DNA of 13,679 bases from Clostridiales bacterium (GCA_019415645.1 DXYV01000058.1:1-13679); one strand, 5' to 3'. Shown: positions 1 to 5,860, numbered from the stretch's first letter. Notes: a model not told the origin generated them from the letters alone. Made by a program: numbers and translations.

Positions 1-2
1 TG

Positions 3-230
3 GCCAAGACCAAGTGCAAGGACTCCAAGGTGGCCGGCCACGCCAACACCTTCATTTTCCCCGATATCAACGCCGGCAACATCGGCTACAAGATCGCCCA
101 GCGCCTGGGCAACTTCGAGGCTTACGGCCCCATCCTGCTGGGCCTGAACGCCCCCATCAACGACCTGTCCCGCGGCTGCAACGCCCAGGAGGTCTATTCC
201 ATGGCCATCATCACTGCCGCGCTCAAGTAA
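3..230 (+). CDS. pta: Phosphate acetyltransferase, C-terminal end (partial)
   Basis: Only the last 75 codons are present; the gene begins before the window and is read from base 3. The visible peptide has the very conserved end of the phosphotransacetylase (PTA_PTB) family: NTFIFPDINAGNIGYKIAQR, then the GPILLGLNAPINDLSRGC stretch, ending in AIITAALK. The enzyme interconverts acetyl-CoA and acetyl phosphate in the cytoplasm and, with acetate kinase, makes ATP during fermentation. Acetate kinase is often its partner gene, but none follows here: a strong terminator lies 12 bases after the stop, so pta is the last gene of its unit. Recognition rests on family knowledge of the conserved C-terminus and is firm. 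Confidence 0.93.
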   Translation, partial: AKTKCKDSKVAGHANTFIFPDINAGNIGYKIAQRLGNFEAYGPILLGLNAPINDLSRGCNAQEVYSMAIITAALK

Positions 231-242
231 GAAGGTTACATA

Positions 243-281
243 GAAAATTCCCCGAGGTTCTTCCTCGGGGAATTTTCTTTT
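243..281 (+). terminator. Intrinsic terminator after pta, possibly bidirectional
   Basis: A perfect 15-bp stem (243-257 with 263-277), 5-base loop, followed by TTTT at 278-281. The stem begins with GAAAATT and ends with AATTTTC, so the minus-strand transcript also finishes with a short U run. It could therefore also end the XRE operon, which arrives from the right and whose last stop is at 328. Confidence 0.92.
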
Positions 282-327
282 GCAGATGCCGCGGCCCGAC
301 GGTGGGATTCCGTCCCCGGACTGCTTG

Positions 328-807
328 TTATTCCTCTTCGCCGGTGTACCGGCGGGCACACAGGCCCTTCAGCAGCAGCTGTACCAGACCCTGGACGGCC
401 GCCACGGCCAGGAGGGTCACAAATACCGTCACGCTGAAATAGCCCGCGATCACAGCTGCCACCACCAGCAGCACCGTATTGACCGCCATGGAGGAGCGGC
501 CCACCTGCTGGGCAATGTACCGCGTGCGCTCATCGTGTTCCTGATAGTACAGGCGTCTGACCGCCGCATCGTCCCTTAGTGCCCGCTGGCAGCGAACCTT
601 CCGATACAGAGCGAACACGCACAGCGCCAGCAGCAGGCCCACCTGAAAACCGGAAATGAAGTCCCGGGCTGACGGCCCGGCCACTCCCGTGGGAATGACC
701 CCGCTGACGGCCGCCACCAGCAGAAGGGCAAAGCAGACCGCCATACCCCGCGCCTGCGCCAGCCGCTTTTGCAGGTCCCGACGCATCCCGTCCAATTTCG
801 CTTCCAT
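328..807 (-). CDS. Four-helix membrane protein paired with XRE regulator
   Basis: This is a 159-residue integral membrane protein of unknown function. About four hydrophobic segments are visible, near residues 23-42, 50-67, 107-124 and 125-146. A polar linker sits between helices 2 and 3 with a YYQEHDERTRYIAQ stretch, and the C-terminus is a short charged tail. The arrangement of paired helices around a 'DERTRYI' linker resembles the DUF2178/DUF3796-like membrane proteins that commonly sit directly behind a small XRE repressor in Firmicutes; that match is from memory and not proven. The ATG follows the XRE stop by two bases (TAAGGATG), and the ribosome site AGGAAGAGG lies inside the end of the XRE gene, so the two are translationally coupled. 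Its physiological role, for example stress sensing or envelope function, cannot be told from the sequence. Confidence 0.85.
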   Translation of the reverse strand: MEAKLDGMRRDLQKRLAQARGMAVCFALLLVAAVSGVIPTGVAGPSARDFISGFQVGLLLALCVFALYRKVRCQRALRDDAAVRRLYYQEHDERTRYIAQQVGRSSMAVNTVLLVVAAVIAGYFSVTVFVTLLAVAAVQGLVQLLLKGLCARRYTGEEE

Positions 808-809
808 CC

Positions 810-1022
810 TTAAAACCCCTCTTCCTCCAGCTCGCTGAAATCAAAGACCTCCTCAATGGTCAGCCCGAAGTAATGGGCGATCTTGTAGGCCAGGGGAAGG
901 GAGGCCGTGTACTTCCCCACCTCGATGGAGGTGATGGTCTGGCGGGTGGTGCCCACCGCGTCGGCAAGCTCCCCCTGGGACAGCTTGCGCGCCTTGCGCA
1001 GCTCCTTAATTCTGGTTTTCAC
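810..1022 (-). CDS. Small XRE-family transcriptional regulator
   Basis: The product has 70 residues and is almost wholly one HTH_3 (Cro/C1-type) domain. Helices are seen at about 1-12 (KTRIKELRKARKL), 15-23 (SQGELADAV) and the recognition helix at 25-35 (TTRQTITSIEVGK), then SLPLAYKIAHYFGLTIEEVFDF, the usual end of this family. It has no sensor domain, so it probably acts as a simple dimeric repressor. The start is GTG, with AGAGAGG about 11 bases upstream. The start lies within the end of the 34-codon micro-ORF (17-base overlap, different frame), and the stop is two bases before the membrane gene. Autoregulation through the TTTGCA hexamers at the upstream promoter is inferred. The family call is firm; the regulated genes are probably this operon itself. 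Confidence 0.94.
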   Translation of the reverse strand: MKTRIKELRKARKLSQGELADAVGTTRQTITSIEVGKYTASLPLAYKIAHYFGLTIEEVFDFSELEEEGF

Positions 1023-1110
1023 CGCGCTTGGCCTCTCTCTTCCGCTTCAGCGCCAGGGCCGAGACATTCAGCAGCAAAACCGCGACCGCCGCAATCGTGA
1101 TCATATCCAT
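1006..1110 (-). CDS. 34-residue single-helix membrane peptide upstream of XRE gene
   Basis: A short ORF reads MDMITIAAVAVLLLNVSALA followed by LKRKREAKRGENQN and a TAA stop. It is an N-out or short-tail type single membrane helix (residues 4-21) followed by a strongly basic cytoplasmic tail, matching the positive-inside rule. A good ribosome site, GGAGG, is placed 8 bases before the ATG, with a second GGAGG further up, and it is the first ORF after the near-consensus promoter at 1165-1193. Its last 17 bases overlap the GTG start of the XRE gene, a typical coupled arrangement. I know no family for it. It could be a real micro-protein acting with the downstream membrane protein, or a leader peptide that sets XRE translation. 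Confidence 0.7.
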   Translation of the reverse strand: MDMITIAAVAVLLLNVSALALKRKREAKRGENQN

Positions 1111-1139
1111 AAAAAATTCCTCCTTTTCCTCCTTTTTGT

Positions 1140-1228
1140 TTTGCATGGTTCACTTTGCATTTTTAGTATAGTTTGCTTTGCGCTATTTGTCAAGTCTATT
1201 TTGCAAATTTTGCAAAGTATTTTTTGCA
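1140..1228. promoter_or_regulatory. Array of TTTGCA hexamers, candidate XRE operators
   Basis: TTTGCA occurs at 1140-1145, 1154-1159, 1200-1205, 1209-1214 and 1223-1228. The two central upstream copies form a tandem TTTTGCAAA pair (1199-1216). Start-to-start spacing is 14, then 9, then 14. Two sites cover the likely transcription start and three lie just upstream of the -35 box, so a bound repressor would bracket the promoter. Binding by the adjacent XRE protein is inferred. Confidence 0.6.
1165..1193 (-). promoter_or_regulatory. Sigma-A promoter of the XRE operon
   Basis: On the minus strand, TTGACA (1193-1188), a 17-base spacer, then TATACT (1170-1165). This is a near-perfect vegetative promoter, with transcription expected to start near 1158, about 48 bases before the micro-ORF start. 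Such a strong promoter in front of a repressor gene fits tight autorepression. Confidence 0.88.
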
Positions 1229-1278
1229 TTTTGAATTGGGACCATTTCCGGGACCGGGCCGTCCGCTGATTCGGGCAG

Positions 1279-1306
1279 AAAAAGCGCCGTCCCACCGGAC
1301 GGCGCT
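1279..1306 (-). terminator. Intrinsic terminator of queH
   Basis: A perfect 10-bp GC stem (1283-1292 with 1297-1306) and 4-base loop. On the minus strand it is followed by TTTT (1282-1279) and then CTGC. It lies about 100 bases after the queH stop and separates queH from the XRE operon promoter. Confidence 0.85.
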
Positions 1307-1408
1307 GAAGAATCGATATGTGGTTTGAGAAGGCCAACCGCGTTTCTGCACATCTTCAAGCCTGTTGTCTGTACAGGTCCGCAGCGGACGGAGGATTCGC
1401 GTTCAGCT

Positions 1409-1990
1409 TCACTCCGCGGCGGCCCGCTTGGCCGCCTGAGCCGCCTTCTTCCGGCGCTTGGCGCCCAAGTAGCGGTCCTCCTCGCTGTAAATACAGCCGC
1501 AGAACTTCTGCATATACAGGCCCAATTCCCGGGCGCGGTCCTGTCCCTCCCGGAACCGGGGGCGGAAATCGTAGGGGAGGAACTCCACGCCGTATTTTTC
1601 TCCCATAATAATTCCAGTGGTAATCAGCAATTCGTGATTTTGGTAGGGGCTGACCTGAAGGGTGGAGCAAAACGCCTCAAACCCGTGGTCGGCCGCATAG
1701 CGGGCCGCACCCTCCATCCGCGCGGCATAGCACCAGGCGCAGCGGTGGTCCGGATCTCCGGCCACGGCGGCGGTGAATTGCCGCAGGCCGTAGTCGTCCT
1801 CCACCACCAGTTCCAGGCCGACCGACTTGGCATACTCCTGAAGGGTGTTGCGCCGCTGGCGGTATTCGGTAAAGGGGTGGATGTTGGGGTTGTACCAGTA
1901 GCCCACCGGCTCGATGCCGTCGGTGCGCAGCTGGTCGATGCAGGTGATGGAGCAGGGGGCGCAGCAGATGTGCAGAAGGGTCTTTTTCAT
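1409..1990 (-). CDS. queH: Epoxyqueuosine reductase QueH
   Basis: The 193-residue protein matches QueH (DUF208, PF02677), the cobalamin-independent enzyme that reduces epoxyqueuosine to queuosine at position 34 of GUN-anticodon tRNAs. Visible features are the N-terminal CCAPC motif (Cys9, Cys10, Cys13), the ITCIDQL helix, YWYNPNIHPFTEY, a CAWC pair (Cys84, Cys87) followed by YAAR, and a C-terminal CGCIYSEEDRY (Cys164, Cys166). The cysteine sets are those that hold the Fe-S cluster and second metal centre in the family. The length is normal. The C-terminus ends in a short Lys/Ala-rich tail (from about residue 177) that is not part of the catalytic fold. It is transcribed alone, between its own terminator and that of the M23 gene. 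No other queuosine genes are in the window. Confidence 0.95.
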   Translation of the reverse strand: MKKTLLHICCAPCSITCIDQLRTDGIEPVGYWYNPNIHPFTEYRQRRNTLQEYAKSVGLELVVEDDYGLRQFTAAVAGDPDHRCAWCYAARMEGAARYAADHGFEAFCSTLQVSPYQNHELLITTGIIMGEKYGVEFLPYDFRPRFREGQDRARELGLYMQKFCGCIYSEEDRYLGAKRRKKAAQAAKRAAAE

Positions 1991-2004
1991 GGTTCACACT
2001 CCGG

Positions 2005-2036
2005 AAAACAGCCCGCGGCCGGATGACCGCGGGCTG
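2005..2036 (-). terminator. Intrinsic terminator of the M23 peptidase gene
   Basis: A perfect 10-bp stem (2009-2018 with 2027-2036) with an 8-base loop. On the minus strand it is followed by TTTT (2008-2005). It begins 24 bases after the peptidase stop and ends only 15 bases before the queH start, so queH translation signals lie right behind it. Some read-through could supply queH transcription. Confidence 0.85.
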
Positions 2037-2059
2037 CTGGCTTATTTGTCTTAAACTTC

Positions 2060-3547
2060 TTACAGATAGTTGTAGGGGTTGCGGGCGGTGCCGTTGACGC
2101 GCACCTCAAAGTGGCAGTGGACGCCGGTGGAGCGCCCGGTGGAGCCCGCCTTGGCGATGGTCTGGCCCTGATAGACCCGCTCGCCCACCGAGACCACCAG
2201 GGAGGAATTGTGTCCATAGTAGGTCTGGGTGCCGTTGTCGTGGGTAATAATGACCAGGTAGCCGTAGCCGCTCATCCAGCCGGCGTAAGTGACCTTACCG
2301 CCGTCGGCAGCCTTGATAGCGGTGCCGTAGGAGCAGGCGATGTCCAGACCGGAGTGGTAGCTGTACGAGCCGAAGATGGAACGGTAGCCAAAGGTGGAGG
2401 TGACCCGTCCGGACACCGGCCAGATGTAGGTGCCCGTGGAAGCGGTCTTGGGCCGCTCGGTGGTGCCCTGGGCGATCACGGTGGTGGTGGGCTCGGTGAG
2501 GGTGGTGGAACTGAGCACCGTGCGCTCACTCTCATAGCCGTTGACATAGGTCACGTTGGCGTTGACCTGGGCCGTGCCCTCCACGCCCTGAGTGATGACC
2601 TTGGTATCGCCGATGTACATGGACGCGTCGTCCACATACTCCACGGGGCACTCGATGGCCTGCTCATAGGTCACGTTGTCCACAGTGTAGACCGACAGGT
2701 AGGGGATGATCTCCTTGACGTTGAGCACGTCGCCCACCATCAGCCGGTCCAGGCTGGCCTGGGGGTTGAGGGCCATCAGGTCGGACAGGGACATGTCGTT
2801 GTCCGCGGCGATCTCACTGTACGTATCGCCCTGGACCACGGTGTAGGTGGTCTCGCCGGTGGTGTTGGCGGTCAGGGTGGTGTACATGCTGTCCAGGTCC
2901 ATGTTGGTGTCCGAGGAGATGTACTCGCTCTGGATCGCCACATCCTCCACAAAGCCGTACTCCACGGTGTTCTCGGTCAGATAGGGGGCCGCGATGGTGT
3001 CCAGCAGCTCATCCAGTGCGCTCTTGTCGTCGGACGCGCCGATGGTCACGCCGTCCACGGTGAGCACATAGCTCTTCATCACTTCACCGATCTGGTTAAA
3101 CAGATAGGTCTCCAGCTGGCCCATGGTGGAGAAGCCGTCCTTCTCGGTCAGGGCGCGGGTGAAGGTCACCTCATTTTCCAGCACGTAGTCATAGCCCAGG
3201 ATATGAGCGGCCCGGGTCTCCACATGGGACACGGCCTGCTCGTACACCGCCGGGTCGCTGACTACGCCGATGTCCACGCCGTCTACATTGACCACATAGC
3301 TGGGGGAATAGACCGCGCTGACCACAGCGCCGACCCCGACCGCCGTGGCCACAGCCAGGTAGACCAGGGGAGAGATGGGGTGCTCGCTCAGCCATTTGCG
3401 GGCAACGCGCAGCTTGGGCTGAGCTCCTTCCCAGGCCAGCGCCGTTTTCTCTTGCAGCGCCTCCGCGAAACCGCGCAGCTTTTTCCCAAGAGGAAGGTCT
3501 GCGCCCGCTTCGCCGAGGCGCCGGGGTTCGTGCAACAGTTCATCCAT
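2060..3547 (-). CDS. Membrane-anchored LysM-G5-M23 peptidoglycan endopeptidase
   Basis: The product has 495 residues. In order: a cytoplasmic basic N-terminus, one membrane helix (about 58-81), an extracytoplasmic region of unassigned fold with two VDGV(D/T)IG motifs (88-94, 165-170), a LysM domain (about 234-278, TYTVVQGDTYSEIAADN), a G5-like domain (about 282-362) and a C-terminal peptidase M23 domain (about 395-485). Zinc ligands and catalytic residues are visible: His398 and Asp402 in HSGLDI, His446 in YYGH, and His477/His479 in the HCHFEV motif. It should therefore be an active zinc endopeptidase that cuts peptide cross-links in the wall, held at the membrane. I chose ATG 3547, with GGAGG nine bases upstream (3557-3561), over a TTG at 3616 that has no ribosome site. 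It is monocistronic, with its own promoter and a WalR-like box. Confidence 0.93.
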   Translation of the reverse strand: MDELLHEPRRLGEAGADLPLGKKLRGFAEALQEKTALAWEGAQPKLRVARKWLSEHPISPLVYLAVATAVGVGAVVSAVYSPSYVVNVDGVDIGVVSDPAVYEQAVSHVETRAAHILGYDYVLENEVTFTRALTEKDGFSTMGQLETYLFNQIGEVMKSYVLTVDGVTIGASDDKSALDELLDTIAAPYLTENTVEYGFVEDVAIQSEYISSDTNMDLDSMYTTLTANTTGETTYTVVQGDTYSEIAADNDMSLSDLMALNPQASLDRLMVGDVLNVKEIIPYLSVYTVDNVTYEQAIECPVEYVDDASMYIGDTKVITQGVEGTAQVNANVTYVNGYESERTVLSSTTLTEPTTTVIAQGTTERPKTASTGTYIWPVSGRVTSTFGYRSIFGSYSYHSGLDIACSYGTAIKAADGGKVTYAGWMSGYGYLVIITHDNGTQTYYGHNSSLVVSVGERVYQGQTIAKAGSTGRSTGVHCHFEVRVNGTARNPYNYL

Positions 3548-3628
3548 GGGTGGACGCCTCCATTCTTTGTCACGGATGTTCTTCTGTAATGATTTGATTC
3601 TCCCGACCGGTGACAATCGGTAGCAAAG

Positions 3629-3645
3629 ATTACAATTTGGTTACA
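3629..3645 (-). promoter_or_regulatory. WalR (YycF)-like binding site
   Basis: On the minus strand the sequence is TGTAAC, five bases, TGTAAT, an exact fit to the published WalR consensus TGTWAH-N5-TGTWAH. It covers about +1 to +17 of the predicted transcript. In Bacillus, boxes in this position belong to repressed wall genes, while activated genes carry the box upstream of -35. The downstream gene is a wall hydrolase, the class WalRK controls. Whether this organism has WalRK is not visible here. Confidence 0.6.
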
Positions 3646-3651
3646 AACGTA

Positions 3652-3680
3652 ACTATACACGTTTTTCTTTGCCGCGTCAA
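3652..3680 (-). promoter_or_regulatory. Sigma-A promoter of the M23 peptidase gene
   Basis: On the minus strand, TTGACG (3680-3675), a 17-base spacer, then TATAGT (3657-3652). Start expected near 3645, giving a leader of about 100 bases before the ATG at 3547. Confidence 0.82.
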
Positions 3681-3848
3681 GGTTTTTTTGCGTTTTCCGC
3701 CGGCATCCGCCCTTGTCAACCTCCCTATATCTTGTTGAACAGACGGAAAATCCGCCTTATTTGGTGGAACTGGGTCTCCCCGGACGGTTCTTCCAAAATT
3801 CCCTGCTTCATTTTGTCGAAATTGACGGGAGCGCCGGAGCAGCCTCCC
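3681..3848. other. Intergenic stretch with nothing recognised
   Basis: This lies between the minus-strand peptidase promoter and the plus-strand thiT promoter. Short ORFs run across it in several frames, but none has a ribosome site or protein-like composition. I saw no clear hairpin or repeat. The rest of the 546-base gene gap (3548-4093) is accounted for by the promoters, the WalR-like box and the riboswitch leader. Confidence 0.6.
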
Positions 3849-3878
3849 TTGACAAAGAGTAGGAATTTGGAGTACACT
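3849..3878 (+). promoter_or_regulatory. Sigma-A promoter of the thiT operon
   Basis: TTGACA (3849-3854), an 18-base spacer, TACACT (3873-3878). Start expected near 3885, about 14 bases before the riboswitch aptamer, so the whole aptamer is transcribed. Confidence 0.8.
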
Positions 3879-3898
3879 AACCTTGCCGCAGGCAAACA

Positions 3899-4004
3899 GA
3901 ATAGCAGGGGCGCTGGACGCAAGTCCGGCTGAGATGCAGAAGCGTAGCGCCGCTTCCGGTCCCTTGAACCTGATCCGGGTAATGCCGGCGTAGGAAGTGT
4001 ATTC
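3899..4004 (+). ncRNA. TPP riboswitch (THI element)
   Basis: The leader holds the conserved TPP aptamer. P2 opens with CAGGGGCGC, followed by a small hairpin (GGAC-GCAA-GTCC). The pyrimidine-sensing CTGAGA is at 3929-3934, then the variable P3 region, then CCCTTGAACCTGATCCGGGT followed by AATGCCGGCGTAGGAAG, which binds the pyrophosphate through magnesium. A P1 stem is possible between GAATA (3899-3903) and TATTC (4000-4004). It should bind thiamine pyrophosphate and turn down the downstream thiamine transporter when the cofactor is plentiful. Confidence 0.95.
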
Positions 4005-4023
4005 GACCGACGAATCGTGCCGT

Positions 4024-4094
4024 TTGTCGTTTCTTCGTACCGCATTGCACCTGATTGCACTGCGGTACACTTTACTTATAGGAGGAAACGACAA
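4024..4094 (+). promoter_or_regulatory. Riboswitch expression platform hiding the thiT ribosome site
   Basis: Bases 4024-4036 (TTGTCGTTTCTTC) can pair with 4082-4094, a 13-bp helix with one G-U pair. It covers most of the AGGAGG ribosome site (4080-4085), the spacer and the A of the thiT ATG. An inner stem, 4037-4044 with 4061-4068 (GTACCGCA/TGCGGTAC), stacks directly on it. No U run follows, so control is probably at translation and not termination. A competing small hairpin, ATTCG/CGAAT (4001-4015), overlaps the 3' strand of P1. Confidence 0.65.
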
Positions 4095-4663
4095 TGACAA
4101 AACGCTATGCGACTCAAATGCTTTGCGAAGGGGCGATCATGGTCGCCCTGGCTCTGGTGCTGGGCTTGCTCAAGCCCTTTGAGCTCCCCCAGGGCGGTTC
4201 TATCTCACTGGAGATGCTGCCCCTGTTCGTGTTCTGCGTGCGCTGGGGCGTGGGCGGCGGCCTGGTGGGCTGCTTTGCCTTCGGTATTCTTCAGATCTTC
4301 GTGCAGGGCGCGGTGAGCTACGGCTGGCAGTCCATTATCCTGGACTATATCCTGGCCTTTGGCGTCATCGCCGTGGCCGGGCTGGGCCGCGGGCACAAGT
4401 ACGGCATTTTCTGGGGCTCCGCCCTGGGCGCACTGGCCCGGTTCATCGTGCACTTCATCAGCGGCATCACCATCTATGCCATCCTGGCCCCCACCGAGCT
4501 GTTCAACATCACCTTCACCAGCCCCTGGATGTATTCGCTGGTCTATAACATCAGCTACGTGGGCATCGACCTCATCCTCTGTCTCATTATCTTCGGCCTG
4601 CTGTACAGGCCGCTGAAGAAATATTTTGTGTTCAACTCCACCACTCGTACCAAATCGAACTAA
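4094..4663 (+). CDS. thiT: ECF transporter thiamine-binding S component ThiT
   Basis: This 189-residue membrane protein matches ThiT (YuaJ). It has six hydrophobic segments, the family N-terminus MLCEGAIMVALALVLGLLKP with the LP-x-GGSISLEMLPLF motif just after it, the GxxGGxxxG-rich helix 3 region, YGWQSIILDYILAFGVI (thiamine-binding loop and helix), ARFIVHFISGITIYAI, and a YNISYVGIDLILCLIIFGLL end. ThiT binds thiamine with high affinity and uses the shared EcfT-EcfA-EcfA' energising module, which must be encoded elsewhere because it is not in this window. AGGAGG precedes the ATG by eight bases. The gene sits directly behind a TPP riboswitch, which confirms the substrate. The next gene starts 12 bases after its stop. 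Confidence 0.95.
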   Translation: MTKRYATQMLCEGAIMVALALVLGLLKPFELPQGGSISLEMLPLFVFCVRWGVGGGLVGCFAFGILQIFVQGAVSYGWQSIILDYILAFGVIAVAGLGRGHKYGIFWGSALGALARFIVHFISGITIYAILAPTELFNITFTSPWMYSLVYNISYVGIDLILCLIIFGLLYRPLKKYFVFNSTTRTKSN

Positions 4664-4675
4664 GGACTGATTTTC

Positions 4676-5506
4676 TTGGGTAAATTCGACGGCGTGCTGC
4701 TGGTCAGCGATTACGACGACACGCTCTACAACCATAAGCTGGAGGTCTCGGAGGAAAACCGCGCCGCCATCGAATCCTTCATCGCCCAGGGGGGCACCTT
4801 TACCGTGGCCACCGGCCGGGCCAAGGCCACCTTTCAGCCTCAGATTGCCCGGGAGCGGCTCACCCTCAATGCGCCGGTGGTCCTCTCCAACGGCTCGGCC
4901 ATCTACGATTTTTCCGCCGACAAGCTCCTCTACCAGTCTTACCTGCCCATGGAGGCGGCGGAGCACATGACCCAGGTATGCCAGGCCTTTCCCGACCTGG
5001 CCTTCGAGAGTTACCACCAGGGGGACGTGTACGTCCACAACCCCAATCTGGTGACCATGAAACATCTGGAGCGGGTCAAGGTGCCCTATACCCTGTGCCA
5101 GACCATCGACGAGATGCCCCTGCCCTGGACCAAGCTCATTCTGGAGCACGACCACGCCCTGCTCTCCGACGTGCAGCGCATGTTCCTGGAGCGCTGGGGG
5201 GACCAGTATGAGGCCATTTTCTCCAACCGCTATCTGCTGGAGATCACTGCCAAGGGCAACACCAAGGGCACCCTGGTCAAGCGGGTGGCCGACCAGCTGG
5301 GCATCGCCCCCGACCATATCTACTGCATCGGGGACAACCAGAACGACCTGTCCATGCTGGCCCTGTCCGCCATTCCCTTCGCCCCGGCCAACTGCGCCCC
5401 CGAGGTGCGGGACTGGGGGGCGCGGATCGTCCATCACTGCGACGACAGCGCCGTGGCCCAGGTCATCGGAATCCTGGATGACATCTATTCCAAAAAAACC
5501 GGATAA
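4676..5506 (+). CDS. Cof-type HAD-IIB phosphatase in thiamine operon
   Basis: The 276-residue cytoplasmic hydrolase belongs to the Cof/HAD-IIB group. Motif I is SDYDDT, with nucleophile Asp12 and acid/base Asp14; motif II is ATGR (Thr46); VVLSNGSAIYDF is the usual start of the C2 cap; motif III is the lysine in NTKG (Lys197); and motif IV is GDNQND (219-224). All catalytic residues are present. Translation starts at TTG 4676, with AAGGA (4662-4666) nine bases upstream overlapping the thiT stop. Because it shares the TPP-riboswitch transcript with thiT, a phosphorylated thiamine intermediate is a reasonable substrate. E. coli Cof is known to hydrolyse HMP-PP, but substrate choice in this family is broad, so the substrate is inference. 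A terminator follows the stop by five bases. Confidence 0.9.
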   Translation: MGKFDGVLLVSDYDDTLYNHKLEVSEENRAAIESFIAQGGTFTVATGRAKATFQPQIARERLTLNAPVVLSNGSAIYDFSADKLLYQSYLPMEAAEHMTQVCQAFPDLAFESYHQGDVYVHNPNLVTMKHLERVKVPYTLCQTIDEMPLPWTKLILEHDHALLSDVQRMFLERWGDQYEAIFSNRYLLEITAKGNTKGTLVKRVADQLGIAPDHIYCIGDNQNDLSMLALSAIPFAPANCAPEVRDWGARIVHHCDDSAVAQVIGILDDIYSKKTG

Positions 5507-5511
5507 TACAG

Positions 5512-5549
5512 ACCGCGCCGCCGCCCAAATGGGCGGCGGCGCGGTTTTT
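5512..5549 (+). terminator. Intrinsic terminator of the thiT operon
   Basis: A perfect 15-bp GC stem (5512-5526 with 5531-5545), AAAT loop, followed by a T run to 5549. Among the strongest in the window. Confidence 0.95.
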
Positions 5550-5578
5550 CCAGTCCGCTGCACCCACCGCAGCGGGGG

Positions 5579-5796
5579 GCAACCAAACTGTACCATCCTT
5601 GCAAACCAAATGTGACATCCGCGCAACCAAACGCGACATTCATGTAAACCGGACGTGACATCGATTGCAAACTGGATGTGACACCCATGTAAACCGAATG
5701 CGGCATCCCTGCAACCCGAATGTGACACCCATGTAAACTGGATGCGGCATCCGCGCAACCAATACGTGCGCCCATGCAACTAGTTTGTTCCCTTGG
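5579..5796. repeat. Degenerate 22-bp tandem repeat, about nine to ten copies
   Basis: Units start at 5579, 5601, 5623, 5644, 5667, 5689, 5711, 5733 and 5755, with a worn tenth at 5776; unit lengths are 21-23. The common form is GCAAACC-GAATGTGACATCC with a variable AT or GC at the end. Copies alternate: GCAA...TGTGACACCCAT is followed by GTAAAC...TGCGGCATCC, giving a 44-bp higher-order period at 5623-5666, 5667-5710 and 5711-5754. Period 22 is not a multiple of three, and no ribosome site or start explains it as coding. It fills most of the 354-base gap between the thiT operon terminator and the prmA stop; 5797-5860 shows nothing else I can name. Confidence 0.85.
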
Positions 5797-5860
5797 CGCT
5801 GCCTGCGCGCGGCACAGCGGGCAAGCGGTCAAAGGGCCGTTCTTTGCCGCGCGGGCCTGC

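Noticed and set aside
1101..1337. 78-codon minus-strand frame upstream of the XRE operon
   Set aside because: It runs through the promoter and operator array and the queH terminator. Its Lys/Arg/Cys-rich sequence is a by-product of the TTTGCA repeats.
2111..3589. 492-codon plus-strand open frame
   Set aside because: Entirely antisense to the M23 peptidase, Gly/Val/His-rich without domains, no ribosome site. It is open because of the GC-rich codon pattern on the other strand.
3548..3616. Earlier TTG start for the M23 peptidase
   Set aside because: No ribosome site before it. The extra 23 residues are encoded by what looks like a leader, and GGAGG is at the right place for ATG 3547.
4037..4068. 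Rho-independent terminator in the thiT leader
   Set aside because: The stem is followed by ACTTTACTTATA and not a U run. Sequestering of the ribosome site explains the layout better.
4205..5779. 524-codon minus-strand open frame
   Set aside because: Antisense to thiT and the HAD gene and running into the 22-bp repeats. No motifs; the real genes on the plus strand are unmistakable.
5579..5796. CRISPR array
   Set aside because: Repeats are directly adjacent with no unique spacers, are degenerate, and no cas gene is nearby.
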